Source: Halomonas sp. SpR1
GTDB lineage: Bacteria; Pseudomonadota; Gammaproteobacteria; Pseudomonadales; Halomonadaceae
DNA: 64,000 nt
Direction: 5' to 3'
NCBI RefSeq assembly: GCF_031010175.1
Contig: NZ_JAUAMB010000015.1
Span: forward strand, 51,111-115,110
The notes beneath the pieces are model-generated. The model saw only the letters and a program-made list of their open reading frames with translations. It was not told the origin of the DNA and did not search any database. Shown one piece after another: positions 17,662 to 29,731 of the stretch (position 1 is its first letter; each line of letters starts with the position of its first letter). Both the position numbers and the translations under genes were made by a program.

Positions 17662-19287
17662 CTAACTATTAATGCGCCGATTGACCACACTCGGCGCACG
17701 GCGCAGACGCTCTTCCTCACCTAATAGCTCGGCTTCAAAAGCGTCCGCCCCCACCGGCGTTTCGCCATGGCGACGATAAAGCTGCGTTAGCATGGCTTTG
17801 CGATCTGCGCGTAGCTCCTGGAGTAATACAAACACCATCATATAGAGGATAAAGGTGAACGGCAGAGCCGACAGCACCGCGGCCGACTGAAGACCGGTTA
17901 AACCACCCGAGGCAATCAGCGTTAGGCAGATAGCAGCGATCAGCACCCCCCAAATGACGCGCTTGTAGAGCGGCGGGTTGATCGAACCATTATCGGTCAT
18001 TTGCGCCACGATATACGAGGCAGAGTCAGCGGAGGTAACCAGGAAAATAAAGATCAGCATCATTGCCACGACTGACAGCACGCCGGTAAAGGGCATCAAC
18101 TCAAACATCTCAAACAGCGCAACCGTTATATTATCCTGGGTCGCGGCCGCAAGGCCCACATCGGTACCATTCAACTCCATATGCAGCGCCGCGCCACCGA
18201 ATACACCTATCCACAAACAGGCCAGCAGCGGTGGCACAAACAGCACCCCAAACACATACTCTTTGATGGTACGGCCACGGGAAACCCGGGCAATGAAGGT
18301 ACCCACAAAGGGCGACCAGGCAATTACCCAGGCCCAGTAGAAAATCGTCCAACTGCTCGCCCACTCGTTATCGCTGTAAGGGGAAATTCGCAGGCTCATA
18401 CCGATAAAGTTCTGCAGATAGTCGCCAATACCCACCGTGATCGTTTCTAATATCGCCACAGTTGGGCCAGTGAATAGCACATACAGCATCAGCCCGATAC
18501 ATAGAATCATATTGAGGTTAGAGAGCCGTTTAATGCCTTTATCCAGGCCCGACCAAGTGGATGCCATGTAAGCGCAGAACATCACGAAAAGAATCACAAA
18601 CTGCCAAAAACCGCTCTCCGGCAGACCAAACACAGCGTTTAAACCGCCGTTCATCTGCAGCACGCCCAGCCCAAGCGAGGTAGCGACGCCCATGACAGTG
18701 GCGACCACGGCAAACACATCCAACCAGGAAGCATAGGGACGAATTTTAGGATTCTTAGCCGTTATCGATGACAGTACGGATGAGACCAACCCCGCCTGCC
18801 CCTTGCGAAACTGAAAGTAGGCGATGATCAAACCTACGATCGAAAAAGCCGCCCACTGGTGTATCCCCCAGTTAAAGTAGCTGTATTGAATCGCGTAGCG
18901 AGCCGCCGCTTCAGTTTCAGCGGTTCTGTCACCATAAGGCGGCTCGATGAAGTGAAACATGGGCTCCGCCATGCCGTAGAACACCAGCCCGACACCAAAG
19001 CCTGCAGCCAGCAGCATGCTGATCCACGAGAAAAAAGTGTAGTTGGGCCGGCTGTCCTGGGGGCCTAAGCGCACTTTTCCATACTTGCTCAGCGCTAGAC
19101 CAAACAGAAAAATCACAAAACCGAAAACTGAAAATAGATAAAACCACCCAAATAGCCCGGTAATGGTGGATAGCGCTCCCTCTGCCGCGTCGGCAAATCC
19201 TTCTGGAAATGACGCTCCAACAATTACCAAGCCAAAGATAATCACCACCGATGCGATGAATACCGACTTGCCTCCATGATTAGCCAT
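17662..19287 (-). CDS. BCCT-family betaine/carnitine/choline transporter
   Basis: Sodium- or proton-coupled uptake of a quaternary ammonium compound such as glycine betaine or choline, used as osmoprotectant or carbon source. 541 residues, twelve predicted helices. The BCCT signature WTIFYWAWVIAWSPFVGTFIARVSRGRT (shown here only by its ends, WTIFYWAW and VSRGRT) lies near residue 310-340. GFGVGLVFYGMAEPMFHF is the conserved first-repeat motif. The cytoplasmic C-tail is charged and about 45 residues long, the region that senses osmotic state in BetP. AGGAAGG precedes the ATG. The substrate cannot be fixed from sequence alone. Confidence 0.9.
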   Translation of the reverse strand: MANHGGKSVFIASVVIIFGLVIVGASFPEGFADAAEGALSTITGLFGWFYLFSVFGFVIFLFGLALSKYGKVRLGPQDSRPNYTFFSWISMLLAAGFGVGLVFYGMAEPMFHFIEPPYGDRTAETEAAARYAIQYSYFNWGIHQWAAFSIVGLIIAYFQFRKGQAGLVSSVLSSITAKNPKIRPYASWLDVFAVVATVMGVATSLGLGVLQMNGGLNAVFGLPESGFWQFVILFVMFCAYMASTWSGLDKGIKRLSNLNMILCIGLMLYVLFTGPTVAILETITVGIGDYLQNFIGMSLRISPYSDNEWASSWTIFYWAWVIAWSPFVGTFIARVSRGRTIKEYVFGVLFVPPLLACLWIGVFGGAALHMELNGTDVGLAAATQDNITVALFEMFELMPFTGVLSVVAMMLIFIFLVTSADSASYIVAQMTDNGSINPPLYKRVIWGVLIAAICLTLIASGGLTGLQSAAVLSALPFTFILYMMVFVLLQELRADRKAMLTQLYRRHGETPVGADAFEAELLGEEERLRRAPSVVNRRINS

Positions 19288-19343
19288 ATAACCTTCCTGT
19301 TAGATGAGCTCTATTTAGGTAAGCGCAGCGTATTAAGCGCATG

Positions 19344-19371
19344 CTTGTACAACAAAACTTGCCTTGTACAG
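19344..19371. promoter_or_regulatory. Direct repeat CTTGTACA upstream of the BCCT gene
   Basis: CTTGTACAA (19344-19352) and CTTGTACAG (19363-19371) recur 19 bp apart, about 60-85 bp before the BCCT start. The first contains the palindrome TTGTACAA. Two half-helical-turn-spaced copies in front of a transporter look like an operator, but no adjacent regulator gene identifies the factor. The remaining 150 bp to the next gene show nothing else I can support. Confidence 0.3.
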
Positions 19372-19530
19372 CTTAATGGTAACAGTTGAAAAACCTCATC
19401 GCACTGCACGTCGAGACGGTTCGTAGAAACTGGCACCTAAAGAGTGACTACTCTAGCCCGTTACTGCCAGGCAGTGAACTTGCTAGAGCAACTGTGTTCC
19501 AATGGGGGCGAATAACCGATGGAGGCTCTT

Positions 19531-19893
19531 ATGCCACAGATGAATCGCGACCAACGCAATGCTGCATGGCAAGCGGCTAACCAATGGCGCGCCCGTGCTG
19601 CACAAACCCAACCCTCTGGCTTGGCGGGTAGCTTAAAGCTGCTATTCACATGGCTGGCGTTTGGCGCGTTAATGATAGTCGGTGTTGTACTCGGCCTGTT
19701 TTTCTTATTGATTGGCTGGGCAATGATGCCGTTTGTACGGCATAAAATGAAGAAACGTATGGAGCAGATGCGTGCTCAACAGGCGCAAGATATCGGTGGC
19801 GGCTACGCAAACGGGTCTACATCGGCACATAAGCGTCCAGGTCATCGGGACGTGCTGGAAGGTAGTTACGAAGTTAAAGATGAGCTTAATTGA
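19531..19893 (+). CDS. Membrane protein of unknown function, 120 aa
   Basis: Not a family I recognise. The N-terminal 30 residues (MPQMNRDQRNAAWQAANQWRARA) are polar and Arg/Gln-rich. One long or two short hydrophobic helices follow (about 37-68: LKLLFTWLAFGALMIVGVVL, then a second run ending WAMMPF). A basic stretch RHKMKKRMEQMRAQQAQD and a flexible Gly/Ser tail come last. Topology is probably N-in/C-in. The start is placed at 19531 because ATGGAGG five bases upstream is an obvious ribosome site; the longer frame begins inside that site. Convergent with the AEC carrier. Confidence 0.7.
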   Translation: MPQMNRDQRNAAWQAANQWRARAAQTQPSGLAGSLKLLFTWLAFGALMIVGVVLGLFFLLIGWAMMPFVRHKMKKRMEQMRAQQAQDIGGGYANGSTSAHKRPGHRDVLEGSYEVKDELN

Positions 19894-19927
19894 GCAGTTA
19901 GTTACTTTTTTGCGCCGCCGATAAAAG

Positions 19928-20821
19928 TTAAAGGGGCGCATACACCCAGGTAAATGCCGCCGCCAAGGTGAGCGGCATAACGACCAGACTCCCCAGGTTA
20001 CCAATCAGCACCAACGAAGCCACTTTCTGTGGCGCAAGCTTATACTGCTCAGCGACCAAGTAGTTCAACACCGCAGGCGGCAGTGCCGCAAACACCAGCA
20101 GCACCGCTGCCTGCAGCGCGTTTAGTGGCAGTAGCCACATCAACGGCAAGGCAATCACTAGCCCGGACAGCGGGCAGAGTAGCGCCCCCAGTAGCCCTGT
20201 ACGCCAATCGCTAAAGTCGATCTCCAGCAGCCGCACCCCCAATGCAAACAGCATTAACGGAATACATACCCCGCCCAGCATATGCATCGCCTCCAGCAGC
20301 CAGCCAGGCAGTGGCATCCCACTGATATTCACCGCTAAACCCGCCAGGCTCGCTAGCACAATCGGCATGCGCAGCATTCGCCATAGCGAGGTGCGCGGGT
20401 TAAGCATGTAAAGCCCCACCGAAAAGTGCAGCAGCATTTCAACGATAAACACCACTACCGCTGCAGGCAGCGCTTCGGCACCAAATGCCAGCACCAGCAG
20501 CGGCACGCCCATATTGCCCGCGTTGTTGAACATCATCGGCGGAAGGAAAATTTTGCTATCCAGCTTTAGCCACTCGGCCAACGGCCACAGCACGATCCCC
20601 GACCCCAACACCACCGCTATCGCTGCCGTGGCCAGCCAAGCATATTCGGCCAACGGCGCTTGACGGTCGGCCAGCACGGCAAACACCAATAGGGGAACGA
20701 ACAGCTCCATATTGAGCGTATTGAGGCTGCGAATATCCGGTGTACGGAAGCGTCCATAAGCAGCGCCACAGCCGGCAATTAAAAATACCGGCAATAGCGT
20801 GGCCAGAATGTGTCCAATCAT
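19928..20821 (-). CDS. AEC-family (auxin efflux carrier-like) permease
   Basis: Ten-helix carrier of the AEC family (297 residues), whose bacterial members export or exchange malonate, malate or other organic anions. MMFNNAGNMGVPLLVLAFG (about 97-115) is the crossover-loop motif of the first repeat, and LIGNLGSLVVMPLTLA is its counterpart near the C-terminus. The last gene of a minus-strand run starting at the trmB-like gene, 67 bp after glnE. The substrate is not predictable. There is no sign of truncation. Confidence 0.87.
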   Translation of the reverse strand: MIGHILATLLPVFLIAGCGAAYGRFRTPDIRSLNTLNMELFVPLLVFAVLADRQAPLAEYAWLATAAIAVVLGSGIVLWPLAEWLKLDSKIFLPPMMFNNAGNMGVPLLVLAFGAEALPAAVVVFIVEMLLHFSVGLYMLNPRTSLWRMLRMPIVLASLAGLAVNISGMPLPGWLLEAMHMLGGVCIPLMLFALGVRLLEIDFSDWRTGLLGALLCPLSGLVIALPLMWLLPLNALQAAVLLVFAALPPAVLNYLVAEQYKLAPQKVASLVLIGNLGSLVVMPLTLAAAFTWVYAPL

Positions 20822-20888
20822 ACGGGCCGCCCAGCCCTACTCCTTGTTATCACTGTTTCTTCCTGGTTAGTCTGCAAAAACCGTCTAT

Positions 20889-23876
20889 CTAGCTATTATC
20901 GGCGCTGGAAGGCTCAAGAAAGCGCTGCCATAACGCGGTGACGATATCGCGATGGGCACGGAACTCCTCCCCATCGCTGAGCGCTTTTTGACCGGTAAGC
21001 GCCGCACGGTGCGTAGCGCTACGATAAGCCAAATAAGCCTCGCGAAGGCGCTCTGCTTCTTCAGCGGGTAAGTGCCCACTCTCCGTCAGGCTCTCCAAAA
21101 TACGGATATTATCGCTGTAGGTAAGTAACTCAGGCGTTTGGTGAGCAAGTGCTAACACCGCGTATTGGCAGAGAAACTCGATATCCACCATCCCGCCGGC
21201 ATCATGTTTGACATTAAACGTGTTACTGGCGGCTTTACTGCCCAGATGGTCGCGCATTTTGTGGCGCATTTTGACCACCTCTTCCCGCAGCACAGTTTCA
21301 TCTCGCTCAGCGCCTAAGATATCGCCTCGCAACTGGCTGAACTTCTCAGCCAGCGCGTCGCTACCCGCCACCACCCGCGCACGCACCAAGGCCTGATGCT
21401 CCCAGGTCCAGGCATTCTGACGCTGATATTCGGCAAAGGCTTTAAGCGATGTCACCAACAGCCCTGAATTCCCCGAAGGCCGCAGCCGCATATCTACTTC
21501 ATAAAGTGAACCGGTGGGCGTTACCGCGGTAAGCAGGTGAATAATGCGTTGCCCCAGGCGGGTAAAAAACACAGGTGTATCAATGGGCCGTGGGCCATCG
21601 GTCGAACCTTGACCATCGCTATCGTGTAGGAAAACCAGGTCTAAATCAGAGCTATAACCCAGCTCAATCCCCCCCAGCTTGCCGTAACCCACGATTAGAA
21701 ACGCCGCCTCCCCTGGGTTCAGCCCCTCAGGAACGCCGTGCTTGCGGGTGATATGTTTCCAGGCCATGGCCAACACGGCATCGAGAACTACTTCGGCTAT
21801 AAAGGTTAAGTAATCGCTTACTTTCATGAGATGTCGCGTACCAGCGATATCAGACGCTGCTACGTGTAGCGTTTGCGCGTGTTTAAAAACGCGCAACGCC
21901 TCTAGCTGGGCCTCTTCATCGTCCTCGGGCAGGCGATTCAACGTTTGGCGCAACTCATCGGCCAAACGCGCTTTATCGGCAGGGGTATACAGCGTTTCCG
22001 GGGTCAGCAGCTCGTCGAGCAGAATGGGATAACGCGACAGCTGTTCGGCAATCCAGGGGCTGTCGGCGCATAGGCGCATCAAATGTTCAAGCGCCTGGGG
22101 GTTTTCGCGCAGCAGCGCGAGGTAAGCCGTACGCCGCAGCACGGCCTCAATCAGCGGCTGCACCCGTTCAAGGGCGGTATCCGGTGCCTCATTGTCCGCC
22201 ACGGCATCCAGCAGCAATGGCATTAACGCATCCAGGCGTTCAAAGCCAATCCGCTGCATACTTTGCACTTGCCGGGAGTGATAAAGACTCTGCAGCCGTT
22301 TCAAGGCTTTTTCAGGCGCTTTAAAGCCCGCTTCAGCAAGGTGCGCGGTTGCCTCCTCTGTTTCTAACTCACCGCGCCAAATAAGCCGCCACTGGGCCAA
22401 GCCAAGCTGGCTATCATCATTGGCCTCGTCGATGTCCTCTTCAGGGTCGGCAATCACTGCGTCAAAGTGCTGGCGCACCCGCTCGCGTACTTCGTCAAGC
22501 TGGGCGACCAGTCCCGGCCAGTCTTCATGGTCCATGGCAAAGGCTACCCGTTCACGATCGCTATCATCACTGGGCAGGGTTTGTGTCTGGCGGTCTTCCA
22601 ACGCTTGGAGGGCATGCTCGACATCGCGCAGAAAGGCGTAATCGGGCAGCAGCTCATCGACCACTTCCTGGGGCAACAGGCCTAGCTCGGGCAAGCGATT
22701 AAGCGCCGTTTTCAGCGATGTCACCTGCAGTTCCGTATCGCGGCCGCCGCGGATCAGTTGGAACGCCTGTACCACGAACTCAACCTCACGAATGCCGCCG
22801 GGGCCAAGCTTAATATTGTTCTGCATGCCTTTGCGCTTCACTTCGCGATTGATCATCGCTTTCAGCTCACGCAGTGACTCAATGGCGCCAAAATCGAGGT
22901 ATTTGCGATATACAAAGGGGCGCAGCCCGGCCAGCAGTTCATCTCCCGCGTCTTTATCCCCTGCGACCGGCCGGGCTTTGAGCATGGCGTAACGCTCCCA
23001 CTCGCGGCCTTGATCCTGGTAGTAGCTGGAGAGCATGGAAAAGCTGCCCACCAACGGGCCGCCGTCGCCCAAAGGGCGCAAACGCATATCAACGCGGAAG
23101 GCAAAGCCGTCAGCGGTCATGGCGTCCAGTGCGGCAATCAGCTTTTGGCCCAACTTGGTAAAGTACTCCTGATGCTCTAATGACTTACGACCGCCTTGGG
23201 TTTCGCCTTTTTCGGCAAAGGCAAAGATCAAATCGATATCAGAGGAGAGATTCAACTCCCCCGCGCCCAGCTTGCCCATGCCCAGGATCACCAGACGCTG
23301 GGGGGTGCCGTCTTTGCGGGGTGCAGGAGATCCCCAACGCGGTGCGTAAAACTGCTCGAGCCAAGTTAACGCAGCTTCCAGACATATTTCAGCTAGCTCA
23401 GAGACCGCCGTGGCGGTATCCCACATGCTATAGCCGGGGGCACGGTTAAGGTCTCGCCAAATAATTCCCAGCATGCGCTTGCGGCGAAAACGGCGAATCA
23501 CCCGCTGCATCGCTTCTTCGTCTTCAGTACTCTCAAGCGACTCATTCAGCCAACTGGCCAGCTCGTCCCGCCCTGGGTTGGCGTCCAACTCGCCGACAAT
23601 ATCCAACTCGGCCAACCACTGGGGATAGCGGGCCAGGGTATCCAGTGCAAAGGTCGAAATGGCCAAGACTCTAGCAAGCGCCTCGCGACGCTGCTCAGAA
23701 AGCCCCTGCCAGTTACTGGAAGGTAGCTCCTGCTTGGTCATCTCGGCGACATTATCGGCTTGAGCAAGCGCCTCGGTTAGCCGCTTCCAGGCGGACTGGG
23801 TGGCGGTATGTAACGACGCTGGCAGCGTCGACAACGGTAAAAAATCGTCGTTCCTAAGTCCTTTAAATGCTTGCAT
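20889..23876 (-). CDS. glnE: Bifunctional glutamine synthetase adenylyltransferase/deadenylylase
   Basis: Adds AMP to, or removes it from, glutamine synthetase under PII control, tuning nitrogen assimilation. At 995 residues it has the normal two nucleotidyltransferase halves. The deadenylylating domain has LGMGKLGAGELNLSSDIDLI (about 193-212), and the adenylylating domain has VGYGKLGGIELGYSSDLDLV (about 710-729). Each has the G-K-L-G-x(5)-S-S-D-x-D metal-binding core. The linker is helical, and the C-terminal region VDIEFLCQYAVLALAH is a further signature. It has no nitrogen-gene neighbours here. Confidence 0.97.
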   Translation of the reverse strand: MQAFKGLRNDDFLPLSTLPASLHTATQSAWKRLTEALAQADNVAEMTKQELPSSNWQGLSEQRREALARVLAISTFALDTLARYPQWLAELDIVGELDANPGRDELASWLNESLESTEDEEAMQRVIRRFRRKRMLGIIWRDLNRAPGYSMWDTATAVSELAEICLEAALTWLEQFYAPRWGSPAPRKDGTPQRLVILGMGKLGAGELNLSSDIDLIFAFAEKGETQGGRKSLEHQEYFTKLGQKLIAALDAMTADGFAFRVDMRLRPLGDGGPLVGSFSMLSSYYQDQGREWERYAMLKARPVAGDKDAGDELLAGLRPFVYRKYLDFGAIESLRELKAMINREVKRKGMQNNIKLGPGGIREVEFVVQAFQLIRGGRDTELQVTSLKTALNRLPELGLLPQEVVDELLPDYAFLRDVEHALQALEDRQTQTLPSDDSDRERVAFAMDHEDWPGLVAQLDEVRERVRQHFDAVIADPEEDIDEANDDSQLGLAQWRLIWRGELETEEATAHLAEAGFKAPEKALKRLQSLYHSRQVQSMQRIGFERLDALMPLLLDAVADNEAPDTALERVQPLIEAVLRRTAYLALLRENPQALEHLMRLCADSPWIAEQLSRYPILLDELLTPETLYTPADKARLADELRQTLNRLPEDDEEAQLEALRVFKHAQTLHVAASDIAGTRHLMKVSDYLTFIAEVVLDAVLAMAWKHITRKHGVPEGLNPGEAAFLIVGYGKLGGIELGYSSDLDLVFLHDSDGQGSTDGPRPIDTPVFFTRLGQRIIHLLTAVTPTGSLYEVDMRLRPSGNSGLLVTSLKAFAEYQRQNAWTWEHQALVRARVVAGSDALAEKFSQLRGDILGAERDETVLREEVVKMRHKMRDHLGSKAASNTFNVKHDAGGMVDIEFLCQYAVLALAHQTPELLTYSDNIRILESLTESGHLPAEEAERLREAYLAYRSATHRAALTGQKALSDGEEFRAHRDIVTALWQRFLEPSSADNS

Positions 23877-23925
23877 AACGACCTCGCTGACAGCGTGTTA
23901 AAAAAGGTGCAGCTTTTAAATCAGC

Positions 23926-24297
23926 TTAGCCAAAGAATTTTTCCCAGCCCAATAGCCCCCAGGTAAGCCCAGCCATAATCAGCGAGAGCATTACCGCCGC
24001 CGAACCAATATCCTTGGCCCGCCCGGAAAGTTCATGGTGCTCCGTGCCGATCCGGTCAACCACGTTTTCAATCGCACTATTAAGCAGCTCCACTATCAGC
24101 ACGAAAAACAGGCTACTCACCAGCAGCAGCCAACTGATAGGGCCTTCGCCAATCCACCAGGCGAAGGGAAGCAGCACTACCGTAATAGCTACCTCTTGGC
24201 GGAAAGCCGCTTCGTTTCTAAACGCCGCTTTCAAGCCTTTCCACGAATAGCGCGTGGAGTGAACTAAATGTGTTAAACCGGTATGCCCAGGTTTCAT
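23926..24297 (-). CDS. dgkA: Diacylglycerol kinase
   Basis: Small integral-membrane trimeric kinase that phosphorylates diacylglycerol to phosphatidate, recycling lipid from periplasmic glucan and lipopolysaccharide modification. 123 residues, three transmembrane helices, with the catalytic and signature residues in FRNEAAFRQE (about 26-35) and VELLNSAIENVVDRIGTEHHELSGRAKDIGSAAV (the ends, VELLNSAIE and KDIGSAAV, bracket about 69-102). It lies between dacB and glnE in the same-strand run. Confidence 0.95.
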   Translation of the reverse strand: MKPGHTGLTHLVHSTRYSWKGLKAAFRNEAAFRQEVAITVVLLPFAWWIGEGPISWLLLVSSLFFVLIVELLNSAIENVVDRIGTEHHELSGRAKDIGSAAVMLSLIMAGLTWGLLGWEKFFG

Positions 24298-24331
24298 GCA
24301 GGTCGCCTCACCTTGCGAGCGTGGAGTTTGT

Positions 24332-25807
24332 TCAATTCGCCAATATCATTGCTTCTAGATCCAGTGACAACGGATCCAGCACCTCAGACCAACTTAAATA
24401 GGGTGTGCTGCTGTTCCCATTAACCATGATGCTAAACACCCCCCAGCGCCCTTGGGCGGTGCGAAAATAGCCCGCCGCAGCACGCACTGCAAAGGGTTGG
24501 TTAAGGGTGCCCGTTTTGATCATGACATTGTTTTGAAACGTGGATGAACCTCGCCGAATAAAGCGCATTACCCCGTTCGCAGGCGACTGAAAGGCCGCCA
24601 CAAAGCTTGGAAACAGGCTACTTTGTCGAAACATATCCTCCAGCATCACGTTGACGCCCTGAGCCGACGTGCGGTTTTCAGTGGTCAGCCCGCTACCACT
24701 ATACAGGGTTAACGGCCCGTGCCCGGGTAGGCTCTGAGCGTAATTTTCAATGGTTTGCCCTGCCTGGCGTAGCTGCGCCTGGGGCGTTTCGACGAGATCC
24801 AGCGCCAGTACATCGGCCATGTAGTTATTGGAGTAGTTCATGATGCGCAGCAATAGCTCTTGCAGTGGCTGGCTATCCACTGCTGCCAGCCGCCGGGCAC
24901 TGCTGGGCGGCTGTGACGAGCTGACGCGCCACGGCTCACGCACCTGAATGCCCGCCTGATTCAACATGCCCATCAACACTTGTGCGGTGGTTTCGGCGGC
25001 ATCGCCCACGCCACGGTAGACATCGCGCGCAGCAGCGTTGGTGGAAATCTGGCCGGTCAGGCGCATTACGTCGCCACGCTCATCGGTGATGCGCTCAGCG
25101 CTAATCTCAGTACCACTATTGGCGGGACGGGTGATCACCTGGTTATCAATGGTGATCAGCGACGTCTGGCTATCGCACAGCCCCACCTTGGCAGGCTCAC
25201 CCGGGCTAGAAGCTGGCGCCACGTTAACGCACCAGCTACCAAAGTTAACCCCAGCAGAGGAGAGCGGCGCGCTATACGCATTGGCTACCCGCGTCAGGGC
25301 ATCACAGCGGTCAGTAGTAATGCACTCCACCGGCCCAAAGCGCCACTGACTGACCACCAATGCACCCTCTACCTCCCGCACTCCGGCTAATTGCAAGCGC
25401 TGCACCAAACGCCATAGATTTTCAGTGGTAAGACCTGGATCCCCACCACCCTCAAACACCAAATCGCCACGCAGCACACCATTATCGATACTAGCGGAAC
25501 TGACCAACTGGCTGGTAAAGCGGTGCTGGGGGCCGAAACGGTTGAGCGCCGCCGCGGATAGGTAGGCTTTAGTGACCGAGGCTGGCGATAGCTGGCGATC
25601 CGGAGAGATACTGCCTAACAGCGCATTGGGGCCCGAGTCGGCATCCAAAAGGCGTGCCTCGGCACTAATTGAAAAGCCTTTATTCTGCAGTTGGCCCAGA
25701 CGGTTGAAATCAGCCAACGCGCTAGCACTGACACACAGCGCCAGCGTCGCAACACTTGCCACCAACGACCAGCGCTGGAGACGCTTACTAGCAAAAAAAC
25801 ACCCCAT
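24332..25807 (-). CDS. dacB: D-alanyl-D-alanine carboxypeptidase/endopeptidase, PBP4 type
   Basis: Periplasmic class-C penicillin-binding protein (peptidase family S13) that trims and cleaves peptidoglycan cross-links. 491 residues with an N-terminal signal peptide ending near ALA-D (about residue 32). The three active-site motifs are in place: SVTK (S77-K80), SNN in IMNYSNNYMADVL, and KTG in VMIKTGTLNQPF. The long insertion between the first two motifs is the usual PBP4 domain. A 34-bp gap to dgkA downstream and only 9 bp to the SMR gene upstream point to co-transcription. Confidence 0.93.
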   Translation of the reverse strand: MGCFFASKRLQRWSLVASVATLALCVSASALADFNRLGQLQNKGFSISAEARLLDADSGPNALLGSISPDRQLSPASVTKAYLSAAALNRFGPQHRFTSQLVSSASIDNGVLRGDLVFEGGGDPGLTTENLWRLVQRLQLAGVREVEGALVVSQWRFGPVECITTDRCDALTRVANAYSAPLSSAGVNFGSWCVNVAPASSPGEPAKVGLCDSQTSLITIDNQVITRPANSGTEISAERITDERGDVMRLTGQISTNAAARDVYRGVGDAAETTAQVLMGMLNQAGIQVREPWRVSSSQPPSSARRLAAVDSQPLQELLLRIMNYSNNYMADVLALDLVETPQAQLRQAGQTIENYAQSLPGHGPLTLYSGSGLTTENRTSAQGVNVMLEDMFRQSSLFPSFVAAFQSPANGVMRFIRRGSSTFQNNVMIKTGTLNQPFAVRAAAGYFRTAQGRWGVFSIMVNGNSSTPYLSWSEVLDPLSLDLEAMILAN

Positions 25808-25816
25808 TACAGTCCC

Positions 25817-26146
25817 TCAATGCACATTCATTTTAGAAAACACTTGCAGCATGACGACGCCCGCCACTATCAAGCTAATACCTACCACCGCCGGCAAATC
25901 GGGCTTTTCACCGAATGCCACTATGCCGACCAAGGTAACCAACACAATGCCCAGGCCCGCCCAAATCGCATAGGCGACCCCCACCGGCAGCGTTCGCAGC
26001 ACTAGGCTGAGCAAATAAAAAGCCACCCCGTAGCCCACTACCACCACCACGCTGGGTAGCGGGCGGGTAAACCCCACAGAGGCTTTTAGGGCGCTAGTGG
26101 CGATCACTTCGGCCACAATCGCCAGCACCAAATAGACAAACGTCAT
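25817..26146 (-). CDS. Small multidrug resistance (SMR) family efflux protein
   Basis: Four-helix proton-coupled efflux protein of the EmrE/SugE class, 109 residues, working as an antiparallel dimer. The essential membrane Glu is E13 (AIVAEVIATSALKAS). The LPVGVAYAIWAGLGIVLVTL segment in helix 3 has the W and G residues characteristic of the EmrE/Qac branch. Substrates are likely lipophilic cations or guanidinium-type compounds; some Halomonas relatives transport betaine or choline analogues. The start overlaps the stop of the methyltransferase gene by 4 bp. Confidence 0.92.
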   Translation of the reverse strand: MTFVYLVLAIVAEVIATSALKASVGFTRPLPSVVVVVGYGVAFYLLSLVLRTLPVGVAYAIWAGLGIVLVTLVGIVAFGEKPDLPAVVGISLIVAGVVMLQVFSKMNVH

Positions 26147-26808
26147 GTTCGCTCCAAATCAACACATAACCGCCACAATGCCTGACCACTTCGAGCATAC
26201 TTAGCCTCGAACGGCGTTAAATAGTCGTCTTTAGGCGCAATTTCAGTCACCGCTGCCTGTTTACCGGTTACCTGCGCTACCGCCAAGGCAAACTCTTCAA
26301 CGTAGAGTGACCAGTTTGAGCGCAGCTCAAGGCGCCCCCCAAGGGCCAACAGTGTGGGTAAAACCGCATGGCCATGCCAGCGCATTTTTAGATGTCCCGC
26401 CTTGGGGTAAGGATTTGGATAAAGCAGAAAGTGATGCTCTGGCGCCCAGCCAGCCTGGTAGGCCAAACGCCAAAAATCGACAAGGTCGGCTCTTACCAGC
26501 AGCGCATTGCCAGGCAACTTACCGTGGTCACGCCCCAAACGATCCTCGCTGCGATCCACGCCGATTACCGCATGGGCAGGGAACTGCGCCGCCAGTTGGC
26601 GTGTCGATATACCCACCCCACAGCCTGAGTCGAGTATTAACGGTGCCTGACGTCCCGCGAGCCACTCCGCCGCCAGAGTAAAATTATACTGCGTATGCGC
26701 GGCGATCGGTTTCCGCAGGGGATGCGCCAGCGCTCGGCTAACCCGGCGTGCCAAATCCTGATGCGGGCCTGGCTGATTTGAAATTACGGGTCGAGAATTA
26801 TGCTGCAT
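26143..26808 (-). CDS. TrmB-like SAM-dependent methyltransferase
   Basis: Class I methyltransferase, 221 residues, resembling tRNA (guanine-N7)-methyltransferase TrmB. The SAM-binding motif is LILDSGCGVGISTRQLA (57-73). PNPYPKAGHLKMRWHG (131-146) aligns with the TrmB motif PDPWPKxRHxKRR, but Asp is replaced by Asn and the basic cluster is thinner. PFEAKYARSG near the end matches TrmB's T-x-F-E. It may act on another RNA or have lost G46 specificity; a genuine trmB elsewhere in the genome would be expected. First gene of the minus-strand run ending at 19928. Confidence 0.75.
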   Translation of the reverse strand: MQHNSRPVISNQPGPHQDLARRVSRALAHPLRKPIAAHTQYNFTLAAEWLAGRQAPLILDSGCGVGISTRQLAAQFPAHAVIGVDRSEDRLGRDHGKLPGNALLVRADLVDFWRLAYQAGWAPEHHFLLYPNPYPKAGHLKMRWHGHAVLPTLLALGGRLELRSNWSLYVEEFALAVAQVTGKQAAVTEIAPKDDYLTPFEAKYARSGQALWRLCVDLERT

Positions 26809-27002
26809 GCCATTACTCGGCTGAAAAGCGTGATTCTATCAGTCTCGAACGCTTGCGGCATGACGCCGTTGCACAGCCGGTGCTATGATCACACCTGACA
26901 TACTTATTAGTGTACTTATTAAGCGCATGGTACTGGGCGAAATTTGCTCTTTAGACATGCCAATAATTGTTATTACCACCACTGCACCACGAGGAACCCG
27001 GC

Positions 27003-29404
<2,402 letters not shown>

Positions 29405-29444
29405 CCAACACCATTGTTGAGTAAAACACTCAGGTATTTGATAG

Positions 29445-29726
<282 letters not shown>

Positions 29727-29731
29727 GCCTA

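Noticed and set aside
23180..23449. Frames opposite glnE
   Set aside because: Antisense shadows in a GC-rich gene.
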